A stretch of 29,282 nt of DNA, taken from a virus. Where the stretch lies: the IMG/VR virus record IMGVR_UViG_3300010354_000423, positions 1 to 29,282 of that record, one strand, 5' to 3'. The position numbers were made by a program, and so were the translations under genes. Under the pieces are notes generated by a model. It was not told where the DNA came from. It saw only the letters and a list, made by a program, of their open reading frames with translations, and did no database searches. Below, piece after piece: positions 23,201 to 28,253 of this stretch (position 1 is its first letter; each line of letters begins with the position of its first letter).

Positions 23201-23571
23201 GAAGTAATACCACTAAATCCTCTTATACAACCTGTAAAAGATACATTAGTTTTTCCGGTATATGTAATAATTTCATCATTAATTTTTATAATACCATAAG
23301 AGTCTGGAAATCCTGCGGTATTAAATACGAATATTTCTGAGTCAAAAAGATCTACATCTCTGGTTAATGTAGTAGATTCAATTATATTAGCATTATTGTC
23401 AAGTTTCACATACTCATCAATATTCTGTAAAATATCTGTAGGACCACCTTGATATTCTACAGATTTGTAATACTGAGAAAAAAATTCTTGTGATAGAGGA
23501 TACTCCTCATTAACATAACCAGGAAACTGGTTCTTAACAATAGTGCTGAATTGAACTCTTTTTTCTGTCAT
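11212..23571 (-). CDS. Giant virion protein (4119 aa) in the gp7 position of the baseplate wedge
   Basis: One uninterrupted 12.4-kb frame fills the gap between gp6 and gp8, where T4 has gp7 (1032 aa), so it is probably the functional counterpart or a fusion built on it; I see no clear T4 gp7 motif. The N-terminal 270 residues (TEKRVQFSTIVKNQFPGYVN; FFRKTKNQLAPGF; LKDFYKSKGTDYSFKILFKA) are non-repetitive and probably dock to the baseplate. The rest is modular beta-rich sequence with three repeat families: about 14 units ending GxGYxxxPxxxI; about 8 units of HGxxxGdxVxY...YYV...xKLA; and several units with GxIxIxxExIxYT. A YHYH-like domain lies near 1259-1387. Near 3195-3300 is a conserved-looking segment with ERDWVGISTGSSFQGRTFLR. 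The start is 6 bp after the gp6 stop. No signal peptide or membrane segment. Confidence 0.85.
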   Translation of the reverse strand: MTEKRVQFSTIVKNQFPGYVNEEYPLSQEFFSQYYKSVEYQGGPTDILQNIDEYVKLDNNANIIESTTLTRDVDLFDSEIFVFNTAGFPDSYGIIKINDEIITYTGKTNVSFTGCIRGFSGITSYHNSNNPEQLVFSDSEIDEHVANASVQNLSSLFLKEFFRKTKNQLAPGFENRSFYDNLSINPSQRIRLNQGLFVKQLKDFYKSKGTDYSFKILFKALFNENVEVIKPRDFLFRPSDSQYKLTKDIIVEKISGDPTDLRNSTIYQNEYDNIKKAYAPVTSVEKITSGISTSDYYKISLDGGYDRDIIVEGAVYGNFTIHPTTKVIGNVSAQSTFIDVDSTVGFPNSGELRVTYDDGSVGEVKYGSKSLTQFANCTNISKQILDTTKVGINTYVYGQSSVDGSEIKVRVTSVLNEFSPLQNTYYLGKGDLITINSLGDDATGAKVDTWLLNICPTYEVKDFSIVNTLNNTGIVTTSTPALFKIGDKATFINSNNEKISATVIDVKSDRSFSVIGQGNLPSNAKYNLRRDLLKTNSPSFSSASFINSNVQNVYNSPDGESVLVASPSIPHYSGQPLNPVNQKIVFSGSYPPAGLASTDVITLTTNTDHGLYSGDAVYYTPEKEIIEIPSEDENNFSTQEIILSSLGENIKEGIYFVKRINQTDVKLARSRSNIFNGIFVSINSDVNISSNTLEKYNLKGKTLESQKLLKEISNPINDGKNYKTLPGKTGILVNGVEILNYKSQDTIFYGGIEEIEVTSTGESYDIINPPILNISDEVGTGATGYCDVFGSLEEIRILDTGFDYIETPIIKITGGNGEGAVAEANMKLIDHDVSFNSEANSALVGVGTTISTIGFSTYHKFRNGEKVVYTTNGQQAISGLFDNSIYYAHVNDQYTIKLHRNQSDAISGINTVSLLSYGVGNHTIKSFDKKSILSSVRVINSGFGYQNKKRTSSVSGINTAIDTIQIKNHGFNDGEIIKYTSTVSTIDGLTSGEKYYVLKEDNDSFKLASVGTGSTVENYFYNIRQPINLSTVGVGTHIFNYPEIKVEVIGSVGISSVSDDDFKAVVQPVFRGSITSVHLESSGSGYGSGDVINFHRDPSFTLYSGQDCQLIPIVSNGKISEVLINNSGKSYFAPPNLEIVGGGSGAVLVPVLSPDGRINEVRVIESGAGYSPSSTFINVISPGKGANFRAKLQSWTVNNFVRHFNNISSDDGFLTEGNFGLQYSHLYAPRKLREILYSNDESGKTLFGNFDLKKSQSGEELDSTNHSPIIGWAYDGNPIYGPYGYEKKTGGSIKQLKSGYVEESSKKSNRPPSYPPGFFVEDFTYFNSSDDLVLDENNGRFCITPEFPNGVYAYFATLNLSPDSSGVFANYKRPNFPYIIGNSYYSKPIDSNFNRSLSQDSINLNATYWRRNTKSYEINKSTNSYDYLTIPNSLSQTTSIRYASPGSVQSVGVVTGGSNYKVNDRVIFNNEGTSGSGANAIVSIISGKPVSNISVATSSIFNTEFYPVGGNGDFLIFAENPHNYNTGDVVSISGVSTTNSLISGSYSAGIATNSTYILNVGVGSTAITGFVTYFSVSGNLLYPSLSENDILRIEQEQLRVLNVDQTNSRIRVLRAINGTVGVSHTSSTLIYQAQRRISVNVGYRTSFDNKINREIYFNPLESVALGNNYGVGIGTTISFSNPGFGVTQVYIPTKSIYLPNHGLKTGDRVTYLTNSGTPIGVSTNGISTSLSLSNNTVLYIAKVSNDLIGISTVQVGLGSTGNFVGVSATTFNDSTLFFTSTGSGDYHSFKTDYDNVLRATVSRNLVTVSTSQTHGLANNDLVRIDVNPSISTSYTIKYNDNSRRILINPKSFANVGVNTSTGEITIQNHGFYTGQKVLHTSASGFYGLKNNEVYYVVSIDKNRFKLSDTYENSIRRIPNYIGITSAYGGEISPINPPIQAYRNSTITFDLSDSSLSFVNQSNNYSAFELNFYKDKNFTEAYDTSESTAFFNVNKYGTVGVSSDARVVLSVNENTPNLYYKFDLVNTNSILPVKKEIVVDKLVPSYNEIIVQSSIFAGDHFVTVSSGTTFTYTLSQTPENVEYNSTTSSISYKTNSLSAYGGISSVRVKTGGLNYISLPGISTQLSSDLGTGAILEPSSSNIGALKTFRIDDIGFDFPSDFTIRPKPNLPKICKIDQLASFESIGVTSFGRGYTVAPKLIVLDGKTRQLVSEVDLKYTLGNSIVEIRKNTFGINNVRPTILPINNSNGVGISNISYNDTTKDVTVTLAVGFSTADSFPFAVNDRILIENISVGVGSTGKGFNSEDYGYSLFTVKSVAKNIGGIGIVTYSLDKFIKSGEYPGNFNATNSSGRIIPEKYLVKFDPILKVNKYLKNEIIKKEGFGEIGFVGNWDSNNAILRLNTDTNLKVGDVLEGKSSFTKGIIKKIDTFRSDYRIDYYSLVKNGWGTEIGFLSNNLQRIPDNDYYQNFSYSLKSRVDYDSWNDVVSSLNHTVGYKKFSDLQMESIVPQRDSRRMVVGIPTNVPSIEVTTDIIGYASLNCVYNFDLASENALVSNSNVFSDEIIFANRILTDYAESVGNRVLIIDDISGQFNSNPRPTKFSEVSRFSLGDARCKKYITYVQDKRYIGERQLMLVSLLYDNEGGTFINQYGRLETQYDLGSFDFYTSGSEGVLTFYPVKYTVNDYNVSSLSYNLQSTFSGIGSTNLGGSVLLNSSSTQINSGMVKTIVTTPLDYTSTKVILAITGNNGQYEFNELSLVHNGTSFEFLEYGQLTNYSLSSVPGLGTYYPYISGSNLKIDFTPTSGIGVTVNTLQVSIGNTSLSGVGTINFRDGKVSSSSVSAASTSSPVAIDVASYSDEYDAAYLILQVSDTTNNRHQVSEVIVIDDGSETYYSEFGTLETTIGLGTVGSYRSGNDTIVTFTPISGIDVEIKSFINGIRNPDDDLGDIFVNFNNSSIESDYGVYTGTETDIRRSFDLRHNNQKIFKRDFDGSNPDVVSVDENTVRIGSHFFVTGEELIYTHEGNPIGIVTTNFVGIGTTDKLPSTVFAIKVDDSNIKLASSAENALKTQPLFVDITSVGIGTSHSFTSKNQNQKVIIAIDNIIQSPLVATALTTSQERAALSVDDIIYFAGITSFFGGDLIKINNEVMRIDSVGIGSTNAIQVKRPWMGSVVSGHSTGSLVTKVTGSYNIIDNTINFVEAPYGNIPIGSTTNPPDERDWVGISTGSSFQGRTFLRSGIKDTSNETYYKNYVFDDISSGFNGLAKSFTLKSNRSDVSGIANENAIVLVNDIFQGPGLAYDYRLSENSGITTITFTGTASSVSYDPNNANIPVGGVIVSVGSTAGFGYQPLISAGGTVTVSSAGTISNISIGNSGSGNRSSSKYQIYTNTSNLTSIGSTIINIENKNSIFKVLEFNNTGSNCTVSIGTYVNSSLISVGGTFIAVGTANTSGYVIPSGTNVIISVNNPQIGIVNVSVGKTNVGISSLTHVGVATIYNGNVLSPVYVTNGGIGYTSGISTISNSPFAFFDAPLSYSNIPLVYSSSSSGVGTQATIDIVVGQGSSVIDFEVKNTGYGYGQNETLTIPVGGVVGIPTTSGFREFQLTIQKTANDKFTGWSVGELQVIDKLDNLFDGSRKIFPILIGGNLTSIRSSPGSNIDVQATLLIFINDILQVPGEGYIFNGGSNITFTEAPKPGDTSKIIFYKGSGSVDVVVKNIIETVKVGDGLILGYDPYQGQSEILQEEERVVTSINSIDNVNTNPYFGPGNSPDETLFRNIVWCRQTEDKIINEKIVGKERELYEPLVYPVANIIRSVGVGETVIYVENVRPLFNSINENDTSLLFQNSITLISQDNKVGASATAIVSVAGTITSIQITNGGSGYVTTPTVTIQDSVGIGTTTPVKATAIASITSGIVTSISISNPGAGYTTSNPPLVLIESPSVITETNSVNSYEGDFGIISGISTISVGVASTGLVFDFVIDKNSILRDSFITGFTSVSGISTGYYFVINNSNVGSGLTSLDSSNQIVGVGTQFIDNVYQVASVSIAQTSVVGLGLTYVAKVVVSVSNYNNLNGIGYSSYYGDYSWGKITLSSRNESQAFAAQTNNGYTGLSTGSLVSREIPLKSSNYIS
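19411..19797 (-). other. YHYH-like domain inside the 4119-aa protein
   Basis: Residues about 1259-1387 contain SPIIGWAYDGNPIYGPYGY, a lysine/serine-rich loop, PGFFVEDFTYF, then NGRFCITPEFPNGVYAYFAT. The DGNPIYGP motif and a GxYxYxxT strand are the hallmarks of the YHYH family, although the histidines of the name are replaced here (YAYF). The family's role is unknown; embedded in a baseplate protein it might bind a surface ligand. Confidence 0.6.
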
Positions 23572-23577
23572 TTTTTA

Positions 23578-25500
23578 TTATCTTACGATGTATCCGTTTT
23601 TGTAACTTGAGGAAACTACATATGATGATCCAGAAGAATCTGCACCAGAAGAAATTTGATCAGTTACCGTTTCGAAAATACTATTACTAATATCTAGTTG
23701 CAAATACAAATCCTGTTTTCCAATGATATCATTCGATTGTGGTATTGCTGATATTTCAATAGTTGGTTGACCATCTCTTAATGGAGCAGAGGTTATATTA
23801 ATGGGGTTCAGAGTTATAACACCATTGACATAATCAATTCTTCCAACGTTTCTTCTCAAAATAGTCGCTTGAGATGATAAAGGAGAAGGAACCGTAAATA
23901 AGAATATTGACCCAGTTCTTCTATTTGTGTCTGGTACATCTGAGAGATAAACATCTTGCGTTAAACCAGCGACTCTAAAAGAAGTAGATTTGATATTAAA
24001 CCCATTTAAACTCTTGATATAAAATTGATTTCCAAATCCAATAGAATATTCCGCAAAAGTATTTAACACAACACGAAGATCTCTTCTCATCTGTATCTTC
24101 GTAATGTTTGATGTTATAGATTCATGACTATCATCAATAATCTTTAAAAATTTACTATACTTAAATCTGGCACCGTATCGGTTTAATTCTGAAGACTCAG
24201 AATACTTTGTTGCATTGTCTATAACCAAAGAAGAAACATATGAAGAATTGGGTGCTAGATTGGTATTATAATAAACTTGAGATTCTACTTCAATATAAAG
24301 ATATTTGAGATCTAATATTTCCGCAACAATACCAGCGACCGAATACTTCTTAAGATCTCTTTTGATGTTTTCTTTTACCAAGTTAGGTAAAAAGTCGCCA
24401 GTTCTTGGCTTTATACTAATAAAAACTTTCCCGTATTGGGGAGGAATAACATCTTCTCCGCCAAACACTGAAATAGATTCTGTCTCGGGATAAATTCTTG
24501 CGGGAATTAAAGTTTCAAAATCATTTATTGTTAATGCTCTATTTTGAGAGGCATAAATTCTTGGAGCATATTTTTTAATAGAATCAATTGACTCTATTTG
24601 TTCTCCACCAGATGCAGGTAAAATCGTCGTTAATAGCGATATCCCAGAAGACACTACATATTCCTGGGAATTTCTTACATAAACAATTCTTCCACTAAAT
24701 GAAAATCTGGATACACCATTTGCAGCATCTCCACTAGATGTAATATATGATGCTTCAATAAAACTTTCGTCTTCTAATTTTTGACCAAAAATTCCATCAC
24801 CAAAAATCAATTCATATCTTTCATCTTCAACTTCTTGCAGAAAGAATATTTTTGATTGTCCATTGATGTCAAATAAACTGTCCTGTCTATTGAATTTTGT
24901 TCTGATTGAACTAGTTTGTAGCGGTTTTACTGAAACTGAAATTAAATCGGTATCAATACCAGCATTATCAAGTATTAATCTTTGATTTGGATTCCTAAAA
25001 GAGTTCGTAAAATTACTTGTAACTAGCAACCCTTCATAAATTTTGACGTTTTCGAATACTGCAGTTCCATTGATGACAGGAACTGTTATATCTTCGAGAA
25101 TACAAAATGTAAATGACTGATTTGCAAACTGCGCTGATGAAGAGGCAACATTACCCTTCTGTAGAGTTAGTGATGCAGGTGTTGGAAATATATTAGAAGC
25201 ATCTACAAAGAAAGTCACTGTTGCAGAAGCTGCTTTTTTAGATCTTGGAATATATCCAATGTTCCTAGATAGTGCAACAATATTCTCCCTTAGAGTAGCA
25301 CTATCAATAAAGACCTCATTCGATACCATATTGGCATTGTATGAGGAGATATATGTATTATATGCTAATACATCTAAGATTGTTGATAAGTTCGAACCCT
25401 CAAAATCATAATCTGTGAAATTAGAGTTGGATCTTAGATAATCTTTAAGAGTAGACTTTATCTGATCAAAGTCTAAATTTGTAAAATTTATTAACGACAT
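23578..25500 (-). CDS. 6: Baseplate wedge subunit gp6
   Basis: The 640-aa product is close to T4 gp6 (660 aa). The N-terminus (FTNLDFDQIKSTLKDYLRSN; STILDVLAYNTYISSYNANM; DSATLRENIVALSRNIGYIP) is typical of the T4-type and Baseplate_J-like wedge family. So is the segment near 297-335 with SGGEQIESIDSIKKYAPRIY and SQNRALTINDFETLI. In T4, gp6 forms the continuous inner ring that ties the six wedges together. Its ATG directly follows the gp25 stop (TAAATG) with AAGG upstream, so translation is probably coupled. The C-terminal 40 residues are serine-rich. It shares the late unit that starts ahead of gp25. Confidence 0.95.
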   Translation of the reverse strand: MSLINFTNLDFDQIKSTLKDYLRSNSNFTDYDFEGSNLSTILDVLAYNTYISSYNANMVSNEVFIDSATLRENIVALSRNIGYIPRSKKAASATVTFFVDASNIFPTPASLTLQKGNVASSSAQFANQSFTFCILEDITVPVINGTAVFENVKIYEGLLVTSNFTNSFRNPNQRLILDNAGIDTDLISVSVKPLQTSSIRTKFNRQDSLFDINGQSKIFFLQEVEDERYELIFGDGIFGQKLEDESFIEASYITSSGDAANGVSRFSFSGRIVYVRNSQEYVVSSGISLLTTILPASGGEQIESIDSIKKYAPRIYASQNRALTINDFETLIPARIYPETESISVFGGEDVIPPQYGKVFISIKPRTGDFLPNLVKENIKRDLKKYSVAGIVAEILDLKYLYIEVESQVYYNTNLAPNSSYVSSLVIDNATKYSESSELNRYGARFKYSKFLKIIDDSHESITSNITKIQMRRDLRVVLNTFAEYSIGFGNQFYIKSLNGFNIKSTSFRVAGLTQDVYLSDVPDTNRRTGSIFLFTVPSPLSSQATILRRNVGRIDYVNGVITLNPINITSAPLRDGQPTIEISAIPQSNDIIGKQDLYLQLDISNSIFETVTDQISSGADSSGSSYVVSSSYKNGYIVR

Positions 25501-25902
25501 TTACCTTGATGATAGGAGAACGAATTCTAATTGCTGTGGAGGTATATTTGCTCCTATAATTTCATACCTTATTGTTGCATTGAATGTATTATTATCGTAG
25601 TCAGGTTCAATGGATACAGATTGTAAATTTACTCTTGGTTCAAAATTATTAATTGATGTTCTAATTTCACTTTCGATAATACTTGCAGAAAAAGGATCTA
25701 TATTTTCAAATAAAGATGCAGAGATATTAGATCCAAAATTTGGGTCAAAAAACTTCTCTCCAGGAAGGGTAAATACAATGTTTCTTACTGAGCGAGCAAT
25801 TGCCGTTGCATTTTTTATCGCAATTATATCATCATTCAGAGGATTGCTCTGAAATGACATACTAATATCTTTGAAGCCTTGACTTACCCTTTCTAGAGGC
25901 AT
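25501..25902 (-). CDS. 25: Baseplate wedge subunit gp25
   Basis: A 133-aa protein against 132 aa in T4. The family signature is clear: FFDPNFGSNISASLFENIDP at 51-70, then NNFEPRV at 86-92 with the conserved E-P-R, and a closing beta segment. gp25 is the wedge protein from which sheath assembly starts. The family (GPW/gp25) includes TssE of type VI secretion systems. A late-promoter box lies 21 bp upstream; no strong Shine-Dalgarno sequence is visible. It is the first gene of the 25-6-giant unit. Confidence 0.95.
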   Translation of the reverse strand: MPLERVSQGFKDISMSFQSNPLNDDIIAIKNATAIARSVRNIVFTLPGEKFFDPNFGSNISASLFENIDPFSASIIESEIRTSINNFEPRVNLQSVSIEPDYDNNTFNATIRYEIIGANIPPQQLEFVLLSSR

Positions 25903-25922
25903 TTGGTATTATAATTCTATCT

Positions 25923-25930
25923 TATTTATT
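25923..25930 (-). promoter_or_regulatory. T4-type late promoter box for gp25
   Basis: The minus strand reads AATAAATA, seven of eight matches to TATAAATA, 21 bp ahead of the gp25 start. The stop codon of the upstream 84-aa gene (25931-25929) overlaps its first two bases, as in the box before gp8. Confidence 0.65.
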
Positions 25931-26183
25931 ATCCTTTTAGTGGTCCATAGACTGGTTCTGTGCCATATTCCCAGTCATCATAGTCAGCATCATTGCGTAT
26001 TTTTTCATGAATTTCGTTTTGATGATAAAAATCATGTTTTTTGGGGGTATATTCATCACAATTTATCTCTCGAAGCATTTTTTGCTTCTCAACTTTGGTC
26101 TCCCAACCATATTCTGATGCTAGGAATTGTGTTCCCCACTCATTTTTCATAAAATTTTCATCTTTATCGACTTTTTTGGTCAT
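25929..26183 (-). CDS. Small acidic protein of unknown function (84 aa)
   Basis: A soluble, highly charged protein rich in D, E, K, Y and W, starting MTKKVDKDENFMKNEWGTQF and ending with an acidic DADYDDWEYGTEPVYGPLKG tail. The ATG is well supported by AGGAG at 26194-26190, seven bases upstream. The gene overlaps the end of the 231-aa gene by 20 bp in another frame, so the two are probably translated as a pair. I recognise no catalytic motif. Its position just before gp25 suggests a late or transition-phase role, but nothing in the sequence fixes this. Confidence 0.8.
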   Translation of the reverse strand: MTKKVDKDENFMKNEWGTQFLASEYGWETKVEKQKMLREINCDEYTPKKHDFYHQNEIHEKIRNDADYDDWEYGTEPVYGPLKG

Positions 26184-26859
26184 TGTTTGCTCCTGATTCG
26201 CTATAATCAGAACTTTTTACGGGGTTGCTATCCCGAATTTCCTTGACTTCGTACATAAAATCATCAGATGTCTCAATTTTACGACGATTTTCGACCGAAT
26301 ACTCAGTTAAATCAATCTCATACCCTGGATTTTTTGTAATTCTATTCTTTGTCCATGCATCATCATACCATAAGATTTTGTTGTTTGGGTATGCATAGAA
26401 GTTTCCGTTGTCCATCTTGAAAAAATGAGCACATTTATGCTCTGGAGTCTCACTAAAATTAGTATTCAGAGTGGATTTTGACTCCCATGACCAATCAAGG
26501 GTGAACATATAAGTTCCTTCATTTTTTTCACCGCGATAATTGATAAGTTCGGCACGTAGATTAGCAAGTCTTGATCGTACTTGAACATCAATATAAGGAG
26601 AAAAACAATCCCACCACATACACTCTTCTAATTCAGGGACTGGTGCATCTGGTTTCCAGCAAAACGCATGAATGGGTCTACGAGTCCAGTTCACTCCATT
26701 CTCAAGAAACGCCTCAAACAGCGGTACGTGCTTCTCTAAGGACGCTACAGAGTGGACATCACATAAAGTTACTTCACCATGACCTTTTTTATGATTAAAA
26801 AGAAATTCATTGCGAATGTAACAGGTAATTGTTGGAAGATTATGATTTAAATATGCCAT
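26164..26859 (-). CDS. Conserved phage protein of unknown function (231 aa)
   Basis: A soluble protein starting MAYLNHNLPTITCYIRNEFL, with a segment rich in W, C and H (WTRRPIHAFCWKPDAP; EECMWWDCFSPYIDV) around residues 57-95 and a second aromatic block near 120-170 (DWSWES; HFFKMDNGNFYAYPNNKILW). The C-terminal 40 residues are polar and probably disordered. No catalytic or metal motif is assigned, although the C/H/W cluster could be a binding surface. I recall similar unknowns beside gp25 in T4-type cyanophages. It begins only 12 bp past an intrinsic terminator and lacks a clear promoter in that gap, so it may be expressed by read-through. Confidence 0.85.
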   Translation of the reverse strand: MAYLNHNLPTITCYIRNEFLFNHKKGHGEVTLCDVHSVASLEKHVPLFEAFLENGVNWTRRPIHAFCWKPDAPVPELEECMWWDCFSPYIDVQVRSRLANLRAELINYRGEKNEGTYMFTLDWSWESKSTLNTNFSETPEHKCAHFFKMDNGNFYAYPNNKILWYDDAWTKNRITKNPGYEIDLTEYSVENRRKIETSDDFMYEVKEIRDSNPVKSSDYSESGANNDQKSR

Positions 26860-26870
26860 AAGTTAATACT

Positions 26871-26895
26871 AAAAAAGCAGGAATTTCTTCCTGCT
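26871..26895 (-). terminator. Intrinsic terminator after the small accessory operon
   Basis: On the minus strand a perfect 8-bp stem, AGCAGGAA/TTCCTGCT, encloses a GAAA tetraloop and is followed at once by six T residues (26876-26871). It lies 13 bp past the stop of the 47-aa gene and would end transcription of the glycosyltransferase/small-gene operon. Confidence 0.85.
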
Positions 26896-26907
26896 CTATC
26901 TATATTA

Positions 26908-27051
26908 TTAACCTTTACCTTGTCCGCGATACCGTTTCTTACGTCCATTACGAGAAGTTGCACTCAGTAGTGTACGAGAAGAACGTCCTTGACGTGTCTT
27001 CTTAGGTGCGCCTGGTTCAAATACAGTTTTGTTAGATCCACCTTTAGCCAT
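26908..27051 (-). CDS. Small basic protein of unknown function (47 aa)
   Basis: Hand translation gives MAKGGSNKTVFEPGAPKKTR followed by a strongly basic tail ending KKRYRGQGKG. About a third of the residues are K or R, with many glycines, so the protein is probably disordered and may bind nucleic acid (inference). A strong ribosome binding site, GGAGG at 27063-27059, lies within the end of the upstream gene, and start and stop overlap by one base (TAATG). I recall near-identical small proteins in T4-type cyanophages, without known function. It is the last gene before the terminator. Confidence 0.85.
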   Translation of the reverse strand: MAKGGSNKTVFEPGAPKKTRQGRSSRTLLSATSRNGRKKRYRGQGKG

Positions 27052-27203
27052 TAGATTTCCTCCATTTCAATTAGATTAGGATCAATATCTTCCCCCGAGA
27101 AATAACGCTCTGAGAGATCTTGAAGAATCTCAGTACAGTCTTCCATACTGAGATTTGAATAAATTTTACGACCTTTATATAAAAGATTGTATGTTTTTTC
27201 CAT
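27051..27203 (-). CDS. Small protein of unknown function (50 aa), paralogue of the 64-aa protein
   Basis: Hand translation gives 50 residues beginning MEKTYNLLYKGRKIYSNLSM and ending with an acidic tail (GEDIDPNLIEMEEI). The pattern EKxYxxxxKGRxIYxxLS is shared with the 64-aa product encoded at 28027-28221. The ATG overlaps the ancestral stop of the glycosyltransferase-like gene by one base, and its own stop overlaps the next start (TAATG). So three genes are tightly coupled. No function is known; such proteins are common in T4-type cyanophages. Confidence 0.8.
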   Translation of the reverse strand: MEKTYNLLYKGRKIYSNLSMEDCTEILQDLSERYFSGEDIDPNLIEMEEI

Positions 27204-27969
27204 CAGATAATACGAGTTTTCTCATGACCAACTCTAATACGAGGATCGCACCAGATTTCAAAGCCCTGATCTTTTGCATCAAGACAGAATGAAACGTCTT
27301 CCCCACACATATCCTGAACATTACCAGATTCAAGACTTGCATCTTAGGTGCAAACCAAGGGTATTCGAGGTTTTCAAAAACTCCATTCTTAATCAGCACC
27401 CAACCAAAACCAGTATAGTCTACTGTGAATGGCTTACGACGCTTTGAGATGCTCTCCACAGTTTCGTGGTTCATTACACCACCATTCTTACGGAAATCAT
27501 CTTCTTCTAACCAGTGTGCGACAGAAGTTGTGTGACCATCTTCAGTTGCATACCACCCAGCAACAATTTCACGCTCTGTGCCATCTTCTGAGATTGCTAG
27601 ATCACAAAGTTGCCAGAACTTGTTAGTGTCAAAAACAATATCATTATCAATCCATAGTTGATAATCATACTTAAGTTTTCCATCCCAAGGCACTTGCTTC
27701 GGACCCCTCAGAACATTTGCTCCAAGCACTTTGCAACGCGCAAAGTTTACCATCGATGAATAATCTTGTGAGATCTGAATACTCATTCCATTTTGTACAA
27801 GATCAAAACATAGTTGTACAAAATTCTTTAGAAAAATATAAGAGCATCCTCGTCCAGGCAGACAGAAAACAATACTCTTACCTTTCATTCGAGATTTGAT
27901 AGCATCAATATCCCATTCCTCAGTTGTCTTTTTTGGTGCTACAGTTTTAACAGTGAATCCTTTTGCCAT
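27175..27969 (-). CDS. Glycosyltransferase-like protein (GT-A type), frameshifted near its C-terminus
   Basis: As read, the product is 264 aa. Residues 30-210 look like a GT-A nucleotide-sugar transferase: GKSIVFCLPGRGCSYIFLKN, NFARCKVLGANVLRG, then YQLWIDNDIVFD with a D-N-D resembling the metal-binding DxD motif, and VDYTGFGWVLIKNGVF. After KMQ (codon CAA at 27339-27337) the frame becomes nonsensical. The adjacent frame continues with LESGNVQDMCGEDVSFCLDA, then WCDPRIRVGHEKTRII to a TGA at 27205-27203, restoring an expected GT-A ending. One missing base (CAAAGT to CAAGT) explains this; the repaired gene would be 27203-27969, 255 aa. A strong sigma70-like promoter lies just upstream, with GAAGG as ribosome binding site. 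Possible roles are modifying host surface glycans or virion proteins. Confidence 0.75.
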   Translation of the reverse strand: MAKGFTVKTVAPKKTTEEWDIDAIKSRMKGKSIVFCLPGRGCSYIFLKNFVQLCFDLVQNGMSIQISQDYSSMVNFARCKVLGANVLRGPKQVPWDGKLKYDYQLWIDNDIVFDTNKFWQLCDLAISEDGTEREIVAGWYATEDGHTTSVAHWLEEDDFRKNGGVMNHETVESISKRRKPFTVDYTGFGWVLIKNGVFENLEYPWFAPKMQVLNLVMFRICVGKTFHSVLMQKIRALKSGAILVLELVMRKLVLSDGKNIQSFI

Positions 27970-27991
27970 AAGTTAAAGTACCTTCAGATCA

Positions 27992-28020
27992 ATTTTATCG
28001 TCCTATTTAGTATTTGTCAA
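27992..28020 (-). promoter_or_regulatory. Sigma70-like early promoter for the glycosyltransferase operon
   Basis: The minus strand has a consensus -35 TTGACA (28020-28015), a 17-bp spacer and -10 TAAAAT (27997-27992). Transcription would start near 27985, 15-20 bp before the ATG at 27969. It lies in the gap after the 64-aa gene and fits reading by unmodified host polymerase early in infection. Confidence 0.8.
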
Positions 28021-28026
28021 CCAACC

Positions 28027-28221
28027 TCAATGAGAAGAATTGAGCAATACTTCCTTATTCATATAAAGTTCTTCATAACTTAAATCTTCTTTTGTAAGAT
28101 CCAAATTAAGAAGATCAACCATTCTGTGCATCATCTCCCAGGTCTCAGAGAATTTGTTCTCTGATAAACTGTGATATATGCACCGACCCTTTGCATAAAT
28201 GTGATAAACTTTTTCAGTCAT
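28027..28221 (-). CDS. Small protein of unknown function (64 aa)
   Basis: A 64-aa soluble protein starting MTEKVYHIYAKGRCIYHSLS, with a helical charged middle (ETWEMMHRMVDLLNLDLTKE). The N-terminal pattern matches the 50-aa protein at 27051-27203, so the two appear to be paralogues on either side of the glycosyltransferase-like gene. There is no clear Shine-Dalgarno sequence. A possible promoter with a perfect TATAAT -10 lies within the end of the 46-aa gene upstream. No function is recognised. Confidence 0.8.
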   Translation of the reverse strand: MTEKVYHIYAKGRCIYHSLSENKFSETWEMMHRMVDLLNLDLTKEDLSYEELYMNKEVLLNSSH

Positions 28222-28253
28222 AAAAATATTTCCGGAATTTTTTTCAGTATTTT

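Noticed and set aside
27325-27345. Programmed ribosomal frameshift in the glycosyltransferase-like gene
   Set aside because: No slippery heptamer or following stable structure was seen. A single missing A in a CAAAGT context explains the change, and the repaired stop overlaps the next start as expected in this operon.
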